NCBI RefSeq assembly: GCF_025244825.1
Contig: NZ_CP104263.1
Coordinates: forward strand, 1,364,001 to 1,428,000
Direction of reading: 5' to 3'
Source of the DNA: Arthrobacter jinronghuae
GTDB lineage: Bacteria > Actinomycetota > Actinomycetes > Actinomycetales > Micrococcaceae
DNA length: 64,000 nucleotides
In this document: positions 1-15,344 of the stretch, piece by piece
How positions within the stretch are numbered: the stretch's first letter is position 1
Layout of the letters: each line of letters starts with the position of its first letter
Position numbers and translations under genes: made by a program
Notes under the pieces: model-generated
Databases searched by the model: none
Seen by the model: only the letters and a program-made list of their open reading frames with translations
Told to the model about the DNA's origin: nothing

Positions 1-284
1 TACTCGGCGTAGGCCCCTCCGCCCTCCGCTGTGGCTACCCGGTCACCCTCCCGGAAGCCCGATTCAAGCCCGGCGGACACCACCGTTCCGGCCGCTTCGG
101 AACCGGGTATGAAGGGATATGACATCGGATAAACGCCGCCGCGCTGATAGGTATCGATGAAGTTCACGCCCGCTGCCGCTACTTTCACCAGGATCTCGCG
201 GGGTCCGGGCTGGGGAAGGGCAACGTCTTCATAACGCAGGATTTCCGGTCCGCCGGACTGCGGGACGACAATGGCTTTATGCAT
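1..284 (-). CDS. Quinone oxidoreductase, MDR family (partial, N-terminal part)
   Basis: Reading leftward from the ATG at 284, the frame stays open to the window edge and gives about 94 residues. The protein begins MHKAIVVPQSGGPEIL, then has GVNFIDTYQRGG and a YPFIPGSEAAGTV segment. This is the GroES-like N-terminal fold of NADPH:quinone oxidoreductases in the medium-chain dehydrogenase superfamily. Such enzymes reduce quinones or enones with NADPH in the cytoplasm. The Rossmann half lies outside the window. There are no zinc-ligand cysteines in the visible part, which fits the zinc-independent Qor branch. It is transcribed away from the arginine cluster. Family assignment is firm; the substrate is unknown. 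Confidence 0.85.
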   Translation of the reverse strand, partial: MHKAIVVPQSGGPEILRYEDVALPQPGPREILVKVAAAGVNFIDTYQRGGVYPMSYPFIPGSEAAGTVVSAGLESGFREGDRVATAEGGGAYAE

Positions 285-357
285 GGCAGGCCTCTTCTGC
301 TTCGCTGTTACGTGCCGGGCGGTGCGGGCGGTGCCCGATGTGGTTCCTATCATACGG

Positions 358-1438
<1,081 letters not shown>

Positions 1439-1439
<1 letters not shown>

Positions 1440-2659
1440 TGAGCGCCGAACCAACAACCGGTCCGACTACCGGCGGAGGAATTTCCGGAATCACCGGCAT
1501 CACCGCCCCGGCGGGCTTCCGTGCCGCCGGTGTGGCCGCGGGCCTCAAGGATTCCGGGGGACGCGACGTCGCCCTGGTGGTCAACGACGGTCCGTCGAAG
1601 GCCGCAGCCGCGGTCTTCACCCGCAACCGGGTGGCAGCCGCTCCGGTGCTGTGGTCCCGGCAGGCAGTGTCCGACGGACGGGCCGACGCCGTCATCCTGA
1701 ACTCCGGCGGCGCCAACGCCTGCACCGGCACTGAAGGGTTCCGGAACACCCACACCACCGCCGAACAGACCGCAGAACTCCTGGGGCTGAGCGCCTCCGA
1801 CGTGCTGGTCTGCTCCACCGGCCTGATCGGTGCCCAGCTGCCCATGGACAAGTTGCTGTCCGGTGTCCGGGCAGCCGTCGACGTGCTGTCGGACGACGCC
1901 GGTGCCGACGCGGCGCATGCCATCATGACCACCGATACCGTGCCCAAGCAGGCAGTCTTCGCCGGAACGGACAGCGCGGGCCGGACCTACCGCATCGGCG
2001 GCATGGCCAAGGGAGCCGGAATGCTCGCGCCCGGACTGGCCACAATGCTGGTGGTCCTGACCACGGACGCGGATCTCCCGGCACCCGCCCTGGACTCGGC
2101 GCTGCGGGCCGCAACCGCTGTGACGTTCGACCGGACCGATTCGGACGGCTGCATGTCCACGAACGACACTGTGATCCTGATGGCCTCCGGTGTCTCAGGT
2201 GCCGCACCTGCGGCAGTGGATTTCGTCGACGGGCTCACCGAGGTCTGCCTCTCGCTCGCGCAGCAGCTCATCACAGATGCCGAAGGCGCCAGCCACGACA
2301 TTGCAATCACCACCGTCAACGCAGCCACGGTCGCCGACGCGGAAACGGCTGCCCGCGCCGTCGCCCGCTCCAATCTGTTCAAGACCGCTATTTTCGGCAA
2401 CGATCCGAACTGGGGCCGGGTGCTGTCTGCTGTCGGCACCACTGATGCAGCTTTTGAACCGGACCGGATCGACGTCACCATCAACGGCGTGCAGGTCTGC
2501 CGGAACGGCGGCATCGGAGATCCCCGGGAGAACGTGGACCTGGCACCGCGCGCGGTCAGCGTGGAAATCGACCTGCACGCAGGTTCGGAATCCGCCACCA
2601 TCTGGACGAACGATCTCACCACCGATTACGTCCATGAGAACTCTGCGTACAGCAGCTGA
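1439..2659 (+). CDS. argJ: Bifunctional ornithine acetyltransferase / N-acetylglutamate synthase
   Basis: ArgJ recycles the acetyl group from N-acetylornithine to glutamate and, in bifunctional forms, also uses acetyl-CoA. The 406-residue sequence has the autocleavage segment [12 protein letters not shown], with the nucleophilic threonine at residue 202, which splits the precursor into alpha and beta chains. KGAGMLAPG precedes it, and [11 protein letters not shown] in the beta chain is typical. No argA or argE is visible nearby, in line with a cyclic pathway. The start (TAATG) overlaps the argC stop by one base. Whether this copy also makes N-acetylglutamate from acetyl-CoA cannot be told from sequence. 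Confidence 0.97.
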
Positions 2660-2672
2660 CCGGGGGACAGGC

Positions 2673-3591
2673 ATGATCACACCAGCAGCGGCCGGCGAAC
2701 GGCTGCGGGCACAGGACAAAGCGGCAACGCTGATCGAAGCGCTGCCCTGGATCCAGCGCTTCGCAGGCACCACCATGGTCATCAAATACGGCGGCAACGC
2801 CATGCTTAACGATGACCTCCGGCGGGCCTTTGCCGAGGACATCGTGTTCCTCCATCACGCCGGCGTGCACCCGGTGGTTGTCCACGGCGGCGGTCCGCAG
2901 ATCAGCGCCATGCTGGACCGCCTCGGTATTGACTCCGAATTCCGCGGCGGGCTGCGGGTTACTACTCCCGAGGCGATGGACGCCGTGCGCATGGTCCTGA
3001 CCGGCCAGGTGGGCCGGGAGCTCGTAGGGCTCGTTAACGCGCACGGTCCCTACGCCGTCGGACTGTCCGGCGAGGACGGAGGCCTGCTGGAGGCTGTACG
3101 GACCGGCGTCGTGGTGGACGGAGAGGAACTGGACCTCGGCCTGGTCGGGGAAGTGGTGGGGGTCAACCCCGGCGCGATCCTGGACATCATTGCCGCCGGA
3201 CGGATCCCGGTGATCAGTACGGTGGCACCGGAGGTGAACGCCGACGGCGGCCCCACCGGACAGGTGCTCAACGTCAACGCCGATACCGCCGCCTCTGCCC
3301 TGGCCGTAGCACTGGGCGCGTCGCGGCTGGTAGTGCTCACGGACGTGGAGGGCCTCTACGGAGATTGGCCGGATAAGTCCTCGCTGATCTCCTCCCTGAC
3401 CGCCGGGGAACTGCGGGCCATGCTGCCCGGCCTCGAGGCGGGCATGATTCCCAAGATGCAGGCATGCCTCGCCGCCGTAGACGGAGGTGTGGACCGGGCC
3501 GCAGTGGTTGACGGCCGGATGGCGCACTCCATGCTGCTGGAAATCTTCACCGAAGCCGGAATCGGCACACAGGTAGTACCGGAGGACAAAG

Positions 3592-3599
<8 letters not shown>
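2673..3599 (+). CDS. argB: Acetylglutamate kinase
   Basis: ArgB phosphorylates N-acetylglutamate with ATP, normally the arginine-feedback step. The 308-residue protein has the amino-acid kinase motifs IKYGGNAM near the N-terminus, VHGGGPQIS, a central [13 protein letters not shown] segment and the C-terminal [16 protein letters not shown] loop. The open frame runs far upstream into argJ. The ATG at 2673 is the start because it has a GGGGGACAGG ribosome site, lies 13 bases after the argJ stop, and gives the normal family length. The N-terminal helix before the kinase fold (about 35 residues) is of the kind seen in arginine-sensitive hexameric enzymes, so feedback inhibition is plausible. Confidence 0.97.
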
Positions 3600-6415
<2,816 letters not shown>

Positions 6416-6468
6416 CCGGGTTCCGGCCCGCTGAACCAAAACCCAAGACTTTCATCCTGAACCAACCA

Positions 6469-6487
6469 GCGGCCCCGTACGGGCCGC
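6469..6487 (+). promoter_or_regulatory. Hairpin between argR and argG
   Basis: GCGGCCC (6469-6475) and GGGCCGC (6481-6487) form a perfect 7-bp stem with a 5-base loop, ending 25 bases before the argG start and just before its ribosome site. No T-tract follows, so it is not a typical terminator. It may be a processing or attenuation element, or chance in GC-rich DNA. The 97-base gap it sits in is the only real gap in the arg cluster, so argGH may have a separate promoter. Confidence 0.3.
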
Positions 6488-6512
6488 AACCAATGCAAGA
6501 GGAGCGAAATCC

Positions 6513-9186
<2,674 letters not shown>

Positions 9187-9194
9187 ATCCGCGC

Positions 9195-9237
9195 AAACGG
9201 ACCCCGATGGAGTGCACCTCCTCGGGGTCCGTTTTTT
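9195..9237 (+). terminator. Rho-independent terminator of the arg cluster
   Basis: A 13-bp perfect stem (9195-9207 with 9222-9234) encloses a 14-base loop and runs into a T-tract. It lies nine bases after the argH stop and is the strongest intrinsic terminator in the first 10 kb. Confidence 0.9.
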
Positions 9238-9300
9238 AAGTGCCGGGCTGCGGGGTGGGGCAAGGTGGGCCAGCGGCACGCGCACAGCTACGCTGGCGGC

Positions 9301-9822
9301 ATGACTGATTCCTTCCGGGCCCGGCTGCGTGCCCTTCCGGACTTTCCCGAGGAGCTTCCCGACTTTGATCCCTCGGCAGGGTCGCAGGACCCTGCGGAGC
9401 TTTTCCGCCACTGGCTTTCCGGCGCGCTGGCCGCCGGGGTGCGGCAACCGCACGCGTTTTCCCTTGCCACCGCCGATGCAAACGGGCATGTCTCCTCCCG
9501 GATGCTCATCCTCAAGGACATTGACGACGACGGCGGCTGGCAGTTCGCCACGGCCCGCACCTCCCGCAAAGGCGGAGAACTGACCGAGAACCCGAATGCT
9601 GCCATGAACTTCTACTGGCAGGAACTCGGCCGCCAGATCCGAGTGGCCGGAGCCGTAGTGGAGCTGTCCGCCGAAGCGTCGGCAGCCGACTGGGATGCGC
9701 GACCATCATCGGACGGACGCCCGAACCCGGCATGGCAGCTGTATGCGCTGAAGCCGCGGGAGATCGAATTCTGGCAGGCCCGTGCCGACCGGCATCACAT
9801 CCGGCATCGGATGGTGTTCTGA
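9301..9822 (+). CDS. PNPOx-like flavin oxidoreductase, short form
   Basis: The 173-residue protein resembles pyridoxamine 5'-phosphate oxidase. It has HAFSLATADANGHVSSRM, a VLLK-equivalent LILKD, ARTSRKGGELTENP and the FMN/dimer segment MNFYWQELGRQIRVAG. It ends with PREIEFWQARADRHHIRHR, matching the C-terminal EFWxGR..RxHDR signature. About 30-40 residues usual between the flavin core and that tail are missing, and true PdxH is around 210-220 residues. It could make PLP or be a PNPOx relative with another substrate. The ATG at 9301 was preferred to 9265 because conservation starts there. Confidence 0.75.
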   Translation: MTDSFRARLRALPDFPEELPDFDPSAGSQDPAELFRHWLSGALAAGVRQPHAFSLATADANGHVSSRMLILKDIDDDGGWQFATARTSRKGGELTENPNAAMNFYWQELGRQIRVAGAVVELSAEASAADWDARPSSDGRPNPAWQLYALKPREIEFWQARADRHHIRHRMVF

Positions 9823-9879
9823 TCCTTTCGCGGCTCCAAGCCGGCACCCGGGGGAGCGCTGGGGCCATGCCGTTCGGCG

Positions 9880-11640
9880 TTAGAACGGCGGCGGCGTCTC
9901 GCGGGGCGGCTTCTCATGGGGCGGCGGTTTCTCATGGGGCGGTGAGGTCTCGCAGGGTGACGGCTGCTCGCGGGGCGGTGGTTCTGCCCGGAGGTCAGGA
10001 GGCTGGTGGCCAGTGACGCGCAGCCGGAGTTGGGGCGTGGTCTGGTAGGTCCGGCCCAGCGGCGAGGTCCATTCCAAAGTCCCGGAGCTTGGTCCGGAAG
10101 TGGATTGGTGTGCTTTCCAGTGGCCCAGGGTCTTGAACCGATGGTGTTTCCTGCACAAATGCGAGAGGTTCGTATGGTCGGTTGGTCCGCCGTTTGCCCA
10201 CGGCAGGGTGTGGTCGATTTCGGTGGTGGTGTGTCCCGCGGCGGGGGTGTCGCAGCCGGGGAAGCGGCACGTTCCATCGCGGGCCTGGAGCCAGCGGCGC
10301 AGGCCGGGCGGAATACGGCGGCGTTTCCCGACCCCGAGGATTTCCCCGCTGGCCCGGTCCTGCACGAGACCGGTGAGGTGGGAGGCGTTTTCGGCCAGTC
10401 GGCGGGCGGTTTCGGCGCTGATGGGTCCGTAGCCGTTGAGTTCTGCGGGCGCATCGTTCAGGCCCAGGAGGGTGTCGGCGTTGACGAGGACCATGATCTC
10501 GGTCTGTGTGCCAGCACCAGCACCAGCACCAGCACCAGCACCAGCACCAGCACCAGCACCAGCGCCCGCACCGTTACCGGTACTCGCACCAGCGCCCGCA
10601 CCGGTACCGGGTGGCGTCGATTCGCTTACCGGACGGTCGTTTCCCGCCGGTCTCCGAAGCGGTGCCTGTGGTGTCTGCCCATCCGGCGCTTCGTGCACGG
10701 TACCCGGTGCGCCGGTCAGTAACGACGTCAGGATGTCCGCCCGTAGCTGGCCAACGCTGCGGGGATCTCCGGCGGCCTGCTCGCCGCGGGCCGCGGTGGT
10801 CAGGGCTCCGTAGATCAGCTGCCCCTGCTCGGCAGCGAGGTAGGCACCGAGTTCCGCCATCCCGTCGGGACGGGCTTCGAACCAGACCTTCCGCGCCTCC
10901 AGGGCTTTGCGGTGGCGGGGGAAGAGGGTTTCGGGGTGCAGGCGTTCGCGCAGCCCTACCGCGCTCCGGGTGAACTGGGCGTCTGTGTGCCCAGGGGCGC
11001 TGGCGAGCAGCTCCGCCTCGAAACGGGATTGCTCGGCTCCGTCCAGAAACCGGCACTGGTCCAGGATGGTTGCGGCCTGCCGGCAGGACAAGGTCCCGGC
11101 CTCCAGAGCCGCGACGGTAGCCGTGAAGCCGGTGCAGAGGTCCAAGGCGTCGGCCAGCAGCCGGGCGGCCGCCTGGTAGGAGAGGCACAGCAGGGTCTGG
11201 ACCTCCGTAGCGGTCAGGCTGAACACCTGCGAATGGTCCGTACGTGCTCCCGCATCGGACGCTCCCGCATCGGACGCCCCCGCACCCGATGTCCCCGCAC
11301 CCGATGCTCCCGGGGTCGTACAGGCGTCCCGGACATGTTTGTGCAGACGGTGAAGGGTGCGGGCCTGCTGGGCGTACCGCCAGGCCTCCAGGGCGTGCAG
11401 GCGCTGCAGGACGGTCGCCGTAGCTTGCTCGTTCAGGCGGGCAGGGTTCTGTAGGGCCAGGGTGCCGGTGAACCCGTCCGGGAACCTGGTCCGGCGTTCC
11501 GGGCTGTTAGGCCGGGCATAAAACACCGCGGCAGCGCCTCCGCCACCAACCCCGCCGCCGCCGCCTCCGACCCCGGCAGCGCCTCCACCGCCCAGCCCGC
11601 CACCGCCACCGCCCCCGGTTTCATATCCGTGCTTTTCCAT
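9880..11640 (-). CDS. DUF222 / HNH endonuclease domain protein with low-complexity tracts
   Basis: The 586-residue leftward protein has a DUF222-type helical N-terminal region and a C-terminal HNH domain: RDGTCRFPGCDTP, then TEIDHTLPWANGG, then HLCRKHHRFKT. These supply the Cys and His metal ligands and the catalytic His. The family is very abundant in actinobacteria (13E12-like) and its role is unclear; links to mobile DNA have been suggested. This copy has four unusual tracts: a Gly-rich N-terminus, repeated S/D/A/G peptides near residue 115, an uninterrupted Gly-Ala run coded by a hexanucleotide repeat, and a Pro/His/Glu-rich tail with HEKPPP repeats. It stands alone between unrelated rightward genes. 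Confidence 0.85.
   Translation of the reverse strand: MEKHGYETGGGGGGGLGGGGAAGVGGGGGGVGGGGAAAVFYARPNSPERRTRFPDGFTGTLALQNPARLNEQATATVLQRLHALEAWRYAQQARTLHRLHKHVRDACTTPGASGAGTSGAGASDAGASDAGARTDHSQVFSLTATEVQTLLCLSYQAAARLLADALDLCTGFTATVAALEAGTLSCRQAATILDQCRFLDGAEQSRFEAELLASAPGHTDAQFTRSAVGLRERLHPETLFPRHRKALEARKVWFEARPDGMAELGAYLAAEQGQLIYGALTTAARGEQAAGDPRSVGQLRADILTSLLTGAPGTVHEAPDGQTPQAPLRRPAGNDRPVSESTPPGTGAGAGASTGNGAGAGAGAGAGAGAGAGAGAGTQTEIMVLVNADTLLGLNDAPAELNGYGPISAETARRLAENASHLTGLVQDRASGEILGVGKRRRIPPGLRRWLQARDGTCRFPGCDTPAAGHTTTEIDHTLPWANGGPTDHTNLSHLCRKHHRFKTLGHWKAHQSTSGPSSGTLEWTSPLGRTYQTTPQLRLRVTGHQPPDLRAEPPPREQPSPCETSPPHEKPPPHEKPPRETPPPF
10511..10563. repeat. Hexanucleotide microsatellite (CCAGCA)n
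   Basis: About nine uninterrupted copies of CCAGCA run through 10511-10563, inside the HNH gene. Read on the minus strand they encode alternating Ala and Gly. Because the unit is six bases, gain or loss of copies keeps the reading frame. Imperfect continuations (AGCGCCCGCACC) follow to about 10603. Confidence 0.9.
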
Positions 11641-11807
11641 ACCCCAAGGCTTTCAGCCCGCACCGACATTTCCGGCCCGAAAACCGGCCAAATCACCCCG
11701 CAACCGGACACCCCGGATACCCGTCTTTTCGCTCAAACTACCTACCCGCCCCTCCCAGCGGCGCCCCCGGCGAAGCTACCCTTGGAAGAACCCCAGGAGG
11801 ACGCGCC

Positions 11808-12659
11808 ATGACCGAGTCCAGCCCCCTCGAAACGCCGGTTCCCGCCGGAAGAATCGAGCGCCGCCCCGACGGCTACACCCTGGTCTTCGAGCGCCGGTTC
11901 GATTTTCCCGCGGGATACATCTGGGAAGTGTTGACCAACACGGACAAGGTCGCCCAGTGGCTCGGCACGGTGACTCCCGGCTGGCAGCTCGGCAAGGAAT
12001 ACCGGCTGGACATGGGAAACGCGGAGGTCACTGGAACCGTGCTGCAGATGAGCCCCGGACTGAGCCTGCAGTTCACGTGGGAGGACCCGCTGGGGGACGA
12101 ATCCGTTCTCGACTGGCAGGTGCTGGAAACCCCTGACGGTGCGTTGCTGCAGTTCCGCACGCACGAGGAAAGTGCGGATTTCCTCACGGAAGGCGCCGCG
12201 GGGTGGCAGGGGATCCTGGACGCGTTCGACGACGTCGCCGCGGGCCGGGAACCTGCCCGCGCGTCCATGCACCAGTGGCGGGCCCTCCGCGATGCCTACG
12301 CCGAGGAATTCGACGTCTCGCCCACGATGGGACACATGGATGCGGCCGGGATTGTCTTCGAACGCTGGTACAACGCAGCCGCCGGCGATGTCGGCAGCGC
12401 ACTGGACCGCGCGACGTCGGAACTCGGCATCGGTGCGGAGGCCTCCGTCGACGTCACGGACGACGGCGGCCGGACCCGCGTCGTCGTCCGGCAACCGCTG
12501 AGCGGCGGAAACGGCGACGCGGCGTCTGCCCAGCTCGCCGCGTGGCACCAGGCACTGGACGCAGCCGGCGACCACGCTGCCGGAAACCCCTGGCATCCCA
12601 GCTCGCGCAGGCTCGCGGCCCTGAAGGAGTTCTACGGAGCCTCTGCCGGGAGCATCTGA
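11808..12659 (+). CDS. SRPBCC (START/AHSA1-like) domain protein
   Basis: The 283-residue protein has an N-terminal AHSA1-type SRPBCC fold at roughly residues 20-140: FERRFDFPAGYIWEVLTN, VAQWLGTVTPGW, then GTVLQMSPGLSLQFTWED and a WQGILDAFDDVAAG helix. These folds bind hydrophobic ligands or act as chaperone co-factors, but no ligand can be named. The C-terminal half (residues 150-283) is of a type I do not recognise and ends in a helical segment. The start has a near-perfect AGGAGG (11795-11800). It lies divergent to the HNH gene and just upstream of mpg. Confidence 0.75.
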   Translation: MTESSPLETPVPAGRIERRPDGYTLVFERRFDFPAGYIWEVLTNTDKVAQWLGTVTPGWQLGKEYRLDMGNAEVTGTVLQMSPGLSLQFTWEDPLGDESVLDWQVLETPDGALLQFRTHEESADFLTEGAAGWQGILDAFDDVAAGREPARASMHQWRALRDAYAEEFDVSPTMGHMDAAGIVFERWYNAAAGDVGSALDRATSELGIGAEASVDVTDDGGRTRVVVRQPLSGGNGDAASAQLAAWHQALDAAGDHAAGNPWHPSSRRLAALKEFYGASAGSI

Positions 12660-12703
12660 GCAGCACGGAAAACCTCCCCAATGAACCTTGCTACCGTCGG
12701 AGT

Positions 12704-13357
12704 ATGGCTTTTGCGAGTGAACGAGAACGTCTTGCCGTCCCTGCCACGCAGGCGGCACCCCAGTTGCTGGGCGCGGTCCTGACCCACGACGTCGACGGCG
12801 AACGTGTCAGCGTGCGGATCACCGAGGTGGAGGCCTACATGGGCGACGCCGACCCCGGCTCCCACGCGTTCCGCGGCCAGACGGCGCGGAACGCCACCAT
12901 GTTCGGCCCGGCGGGACACCTCTATGTGTACTTCACCTACGGCATGCACTACTGCGCCAACATAGTCTGCGGAACGGAAGGCGATGCCACCGGGCTGCTG
13001 CTGCGCGCGGGCGAGATCGTCGAGGGCACGGAGATAGCCGCCGTCCGGCGCGGAAACCCGCGCAACCCGCTGGACCTGGCACGCGGTCCGGCACGCCTCG
13101 CCCAGGCGCTGGGCATTTCCCGCCCGCTGGACGGGGCGGATGTGTTCGCTCACCCCCTGCACTTGGCACTGCCCGCCGAACCGGTGCGCCCGGAACTCCT
13201 GTCAACGGGGCCGCGGGTGGGAGTCAGCGGCCCCGGCGGTTCAGACGAATATCCGTGGCGGTACTGGCTCACCGGTGACCCGACCGTGTCCAAGTACCGT
13301 CCCGCCCAGCCGCGCAAGCAGCCGGCGTCCGCGGGAGCCGCGGCCCTGCGGCCGTGA
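12704..13357 (+). CDS. mpg: DNA-3-methyladenine glycosylase (AAG/MPG family)
   Basis: Mpg excises alkylated purines such as 3-methyladenine to begin base-excision repair. The 217-residue sequence has the family core RITEVEAYMGDADPGSHAFR with the catalytic glutamate region, GHLYVYFTYGMHYCANIV, and RGPARLAQALGI further on. The frame is open upstream, but the ATG at 12704 gives the normal length. The position just before tyrS (with three genes between) matches the mycobacterial neighbour order as I recall it. It is separated from the convergent aldo/keto reductase by a 17-bp hairpin. Confidence 0.93.
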   Translation: MAFASERERLAVPATQAAPQLLGAVLTHDVDGERVSVRITEVEAYMGDADPGSHAFRGQTARNATMFGPAGHLYVYFTYGMHYCANIVCGTEGDATGLLLRAGEIVEGTEIAAVRRGNPRNPLDLARGPARLAQALGISRPLDGADVFAHPLHLALPAEPVRPELLSTGPRVGVSGPGGSDEYPWRYWLTGDPTVSKYRPAQPRKQPASAGAAALRP

Positions 13358-13363
13358 AACGCG

Positions 13364-13401
13364 GAACGGCGTTCCGGGTGACTGCACCCGGAACGCCGTT
13401 C
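13364..13401. terminator. Bidirectional terminator between mpg and the aldo/keto reductase
   Basis: A 17-bp perfect inverted repeat (13364-13380 with 13385-13401) has a 4-base loop and sits between two convergent genes. T-tracts are weak on both strands, but stem strength and placement make a shared terminator likely. Confidence 0.8.
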
Positions 13402-13414
13402 TGCGAAGCTGCTG

Positions 13415-14407
13415 CTAGGAGCGCGGAAGCGGAGCCTGCGCGGAAATGAGCTTCTTTTCCAGCAGCTCGTCCCAGAAGGCACCCGGGATCTCGGCCTTCA
13501 TCGCAGCGACATCCTCTGCGACGCGTCCGGGCCGGCTGGAGCCCGGGATGACCGCAGCCACTGCGGGGTGTGCGGCGGAGAACTGCAGGGCCGCTGCCTT
13601 CAGGCTCACGTCGTGCCGAGAGGCGACCGCGGTCAGCTCTGTGATCCGTGCCTGGACCTGCGGAGGAATCTCCGCGTAGTCGAACTTGTCGCCGCCCAGC
13701 AGTGCGCCGGAGTTGAAGGGACCGCCGACGACGATGCCCACTCCCTTTTCCTGTGCCATCGGCATCATGCGCTGCAGGGCACGCTCGTGCTGCAGCAGCG
13801 TGTACTGAGTGGCGGAGAGGCTCATGGTCGGAGCAGCCTCGTCCATGTCCATGGCCAGCTCGATGGGCTCGGTGGTGTTGACGCCGAGGCCCCAGCCGTT
13901 GATGACGCCCTCATCCTGCAGGCGGGCGAGTACCCGGAACGCGCCGGTCCGCGCCTCGTCGAACTTGGAGACCCACTCGTCACCGAGGAAGTCCCGGGAC
14001 GTGTCGTGGATGAACACAAAGTCCAGACGGTCCGTCTTGAGCCGGTTCAGGCTCTCCTCGATGGACCGCAGAGTGGCGTCCGTGGTGTAGTCCGTGGCGA
14101 TCTTGTTCGAACGCCCGTGGGTGAAGAGGCCGGAGCCCTTTTCTTCTTCCTCATCCAGGATCAGCCGTCCCACTTTGGTGCTTAGCACGTACTCGTCGCG
14201 GTTGTGCTGGGAGAGGACCTCGCCCAGGCGGGATTCCGCGAGGCCGGCGCCGTAGAAGGGAGCGGTGTCGAAGTAGCGGATGCCTTCGCTCCATGCGGCT
14301 TCAACCGTTGCCAGCGCCTCATCCTGGGGAATGTCGCGGAACATGTTTCCCAGCGGAGCCGTGCCGAATCCGATCTTGTTCTTGAGCACTTCGTGCAGGT
14401 TAGCCAT
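13415..14407 (-). CDS. Aldo/keto reductase
   Basis: The 330-residue leftward protein is a TIM-barrel NAD(P)H-dependent oxidoreductase. The catalytic tetrad is visible as Asp47 and Tyr52 (YFDTAPFYGAG), Lys78 (STKVG) and His134 (FIHDTSRD). The C-terminal VIPGSSRPGRVAED is the cofactor phosphate segment. It resembles the aldose (D-threo-aldose or L-fucose type) dehydrogenase branch, but the substrate is not certain. The open frame extends 49 codons upstream. The ATG at 14407 is chosen because an AAGGAT ribosome site precedes it and the barrel starts there. Convergent with mpg, divergent from apt. Confidence 0.88.
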   Translation of the reverse strand: MANLHEVLKNKIGFGTAPLGNMFRDIPQDEALATVEAAWSEGIRYFDTAPFYGAGLAESRLGEVLSQHNRDEYVLSTKVGRLILDEEEEKGSGLFTHGRSNKIATDYTTDATLRSIEESLNRLKTDRLDFVFIHDTSRDFLGDEWVSKFDEARTGAFRVLARLQDEGVINGWGLGVNTTEPIELAMDMDEAAPTMSLSATQYTLLQHERALQRMMPMAQEKGVGIVVGGPFNSGALLGGDKFDYAEIPPQVQARITELTAVASRHDVSLKAAALQFSAAHPAVAAVIPGSSRPGRVAEDVAAMKAEIPGAFWDELLEKKLISAQAPLPRS

Positions 14408-14476
14408 ATGTGTTGCAATCCTTGAACTGTTGGTGCGGTAGATTCCGGGCCCTGTCACAGGGGACCCGGGACATGG

Positions 14477-14492
14477 CAACCGGCACCGGTTG
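14477..14492. promoter_or_regulatory. Dyad between the aldo/keto reductase and apt
   Basis: CAACCGG (14477-14483) and CCGGTTG (14486-14492) form a perfect 7-bp dyad with a 2-base centre in the 233-base divergent intergenic region. It is a candidate operator. Nothing else is recognisable in that region. Confidence 0.3.
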
Positions 14493-14640
14493 TCCTTTAT
14501 TCCTCCACCTGGTCCTCCGCCCCGTTCCTCCGGCGGGTCCTCCACCGGCCGCATCGGCGGCCCCGGACAACCGGCGAGACAAGTGCCACAGGAGCCCGCA
14601 CGGCTCCGGCCAAACCGGGTGGAACGGGTAAGGTAGACGG

Positions 14641-15195
14641 GTGAAAGATGCCCCGGCAGAACCGGATAACCACGAGTCCATTGAACAAACCATCGAACGC
14701 CTGGGCGCTGTAATCCCCGATTACCCCAAGCCCGGGATCGTTTTCCGGGATCTAACCCCCGTCTTTGCCGACGGGCCCGCCCTCCGGCGCGTAGTAGATG
14801 CCCTCATTGCCCCCTTCGAAGGACAGTTCGATTTCGTGGCAGGCGTGGAAGCACGTGGTTTCCTGCTCGCGGCAGCCGCCGCCTACGCCTCCGGCAAGGG
14901 TGTCATCACCGTGCGCAAGCCCGGAAAGCTGCCCCGCGAAGTGTTCTCCGAAAGCTACTCCATGGAGTACGGCGACAGCACGCTGGAACTGCACCGCGAC
15001 GATATGCCCGTCGGCTCGCGTGTCCTGATCCTTGACGACGTGCTGGCCACCGGTGGAACCCTCGGCGCTGCGGCGCGCCTGATCCGCAAGGCAGGCGCCG
15101 AAGTGGCCGGATTCGGCGTCGTGCTGGAACTTGGCGACCTCGGCGGCCGGGACCGCCTCGGCGACACCCCGGTTACCGCTCTGATCGCCTACTAG
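14641..15195 (+). CDS. apt: Adenine phosphoribosyltransferase
   Basis: Apt salvages adenine to AMP using PRPP. The 184-residue protein has IPDYPKPGIVFRDLTP near the N-terminus, GVEARGFLLA, and the PRPP-binding loop VLILDDVLATGGTL at residues 128-141. The start is GTG at 14641 with only a weak ribosome site (GGTAAGG). The N-terminal 17 residues are variable. In many actinobacteria apt lies near relA; here its neighbours are an aldo/keto reductase and a HelD-type ATPase, so context adds little. The assignment itself is firm. Confidence 0.95.
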   Translation: MKDAPAEPDNHESIEQTIERLGAVIPDYPKPGIVFRDLTPVFADGPALRRVVDALIAPFEGQFDFVAGVEARGFLLAAAAAYASGKGVITVRKPGKLPREVFSESYSMEYGDSTLELHRDDMPVGSRVLILDDVLATGGTLGAAARLIRKAGAEVAGFGVVLELGDLGGRDRLGDTPVTALIAY

Positions 15196-15344
15196 GATCG
15201 TCCCCTCAAGGCGGGAACACCGCCCGGACGACACGCGTTCCTCGCAGGCAGCAGCTGAGAGAGAAACCGCATACATTAGTGACCTGCAAAAGTCCAAATG
15301 CACTGTAAGATTGACGCTCTGCCTTTGCGAGAGGGAACTCGAAC

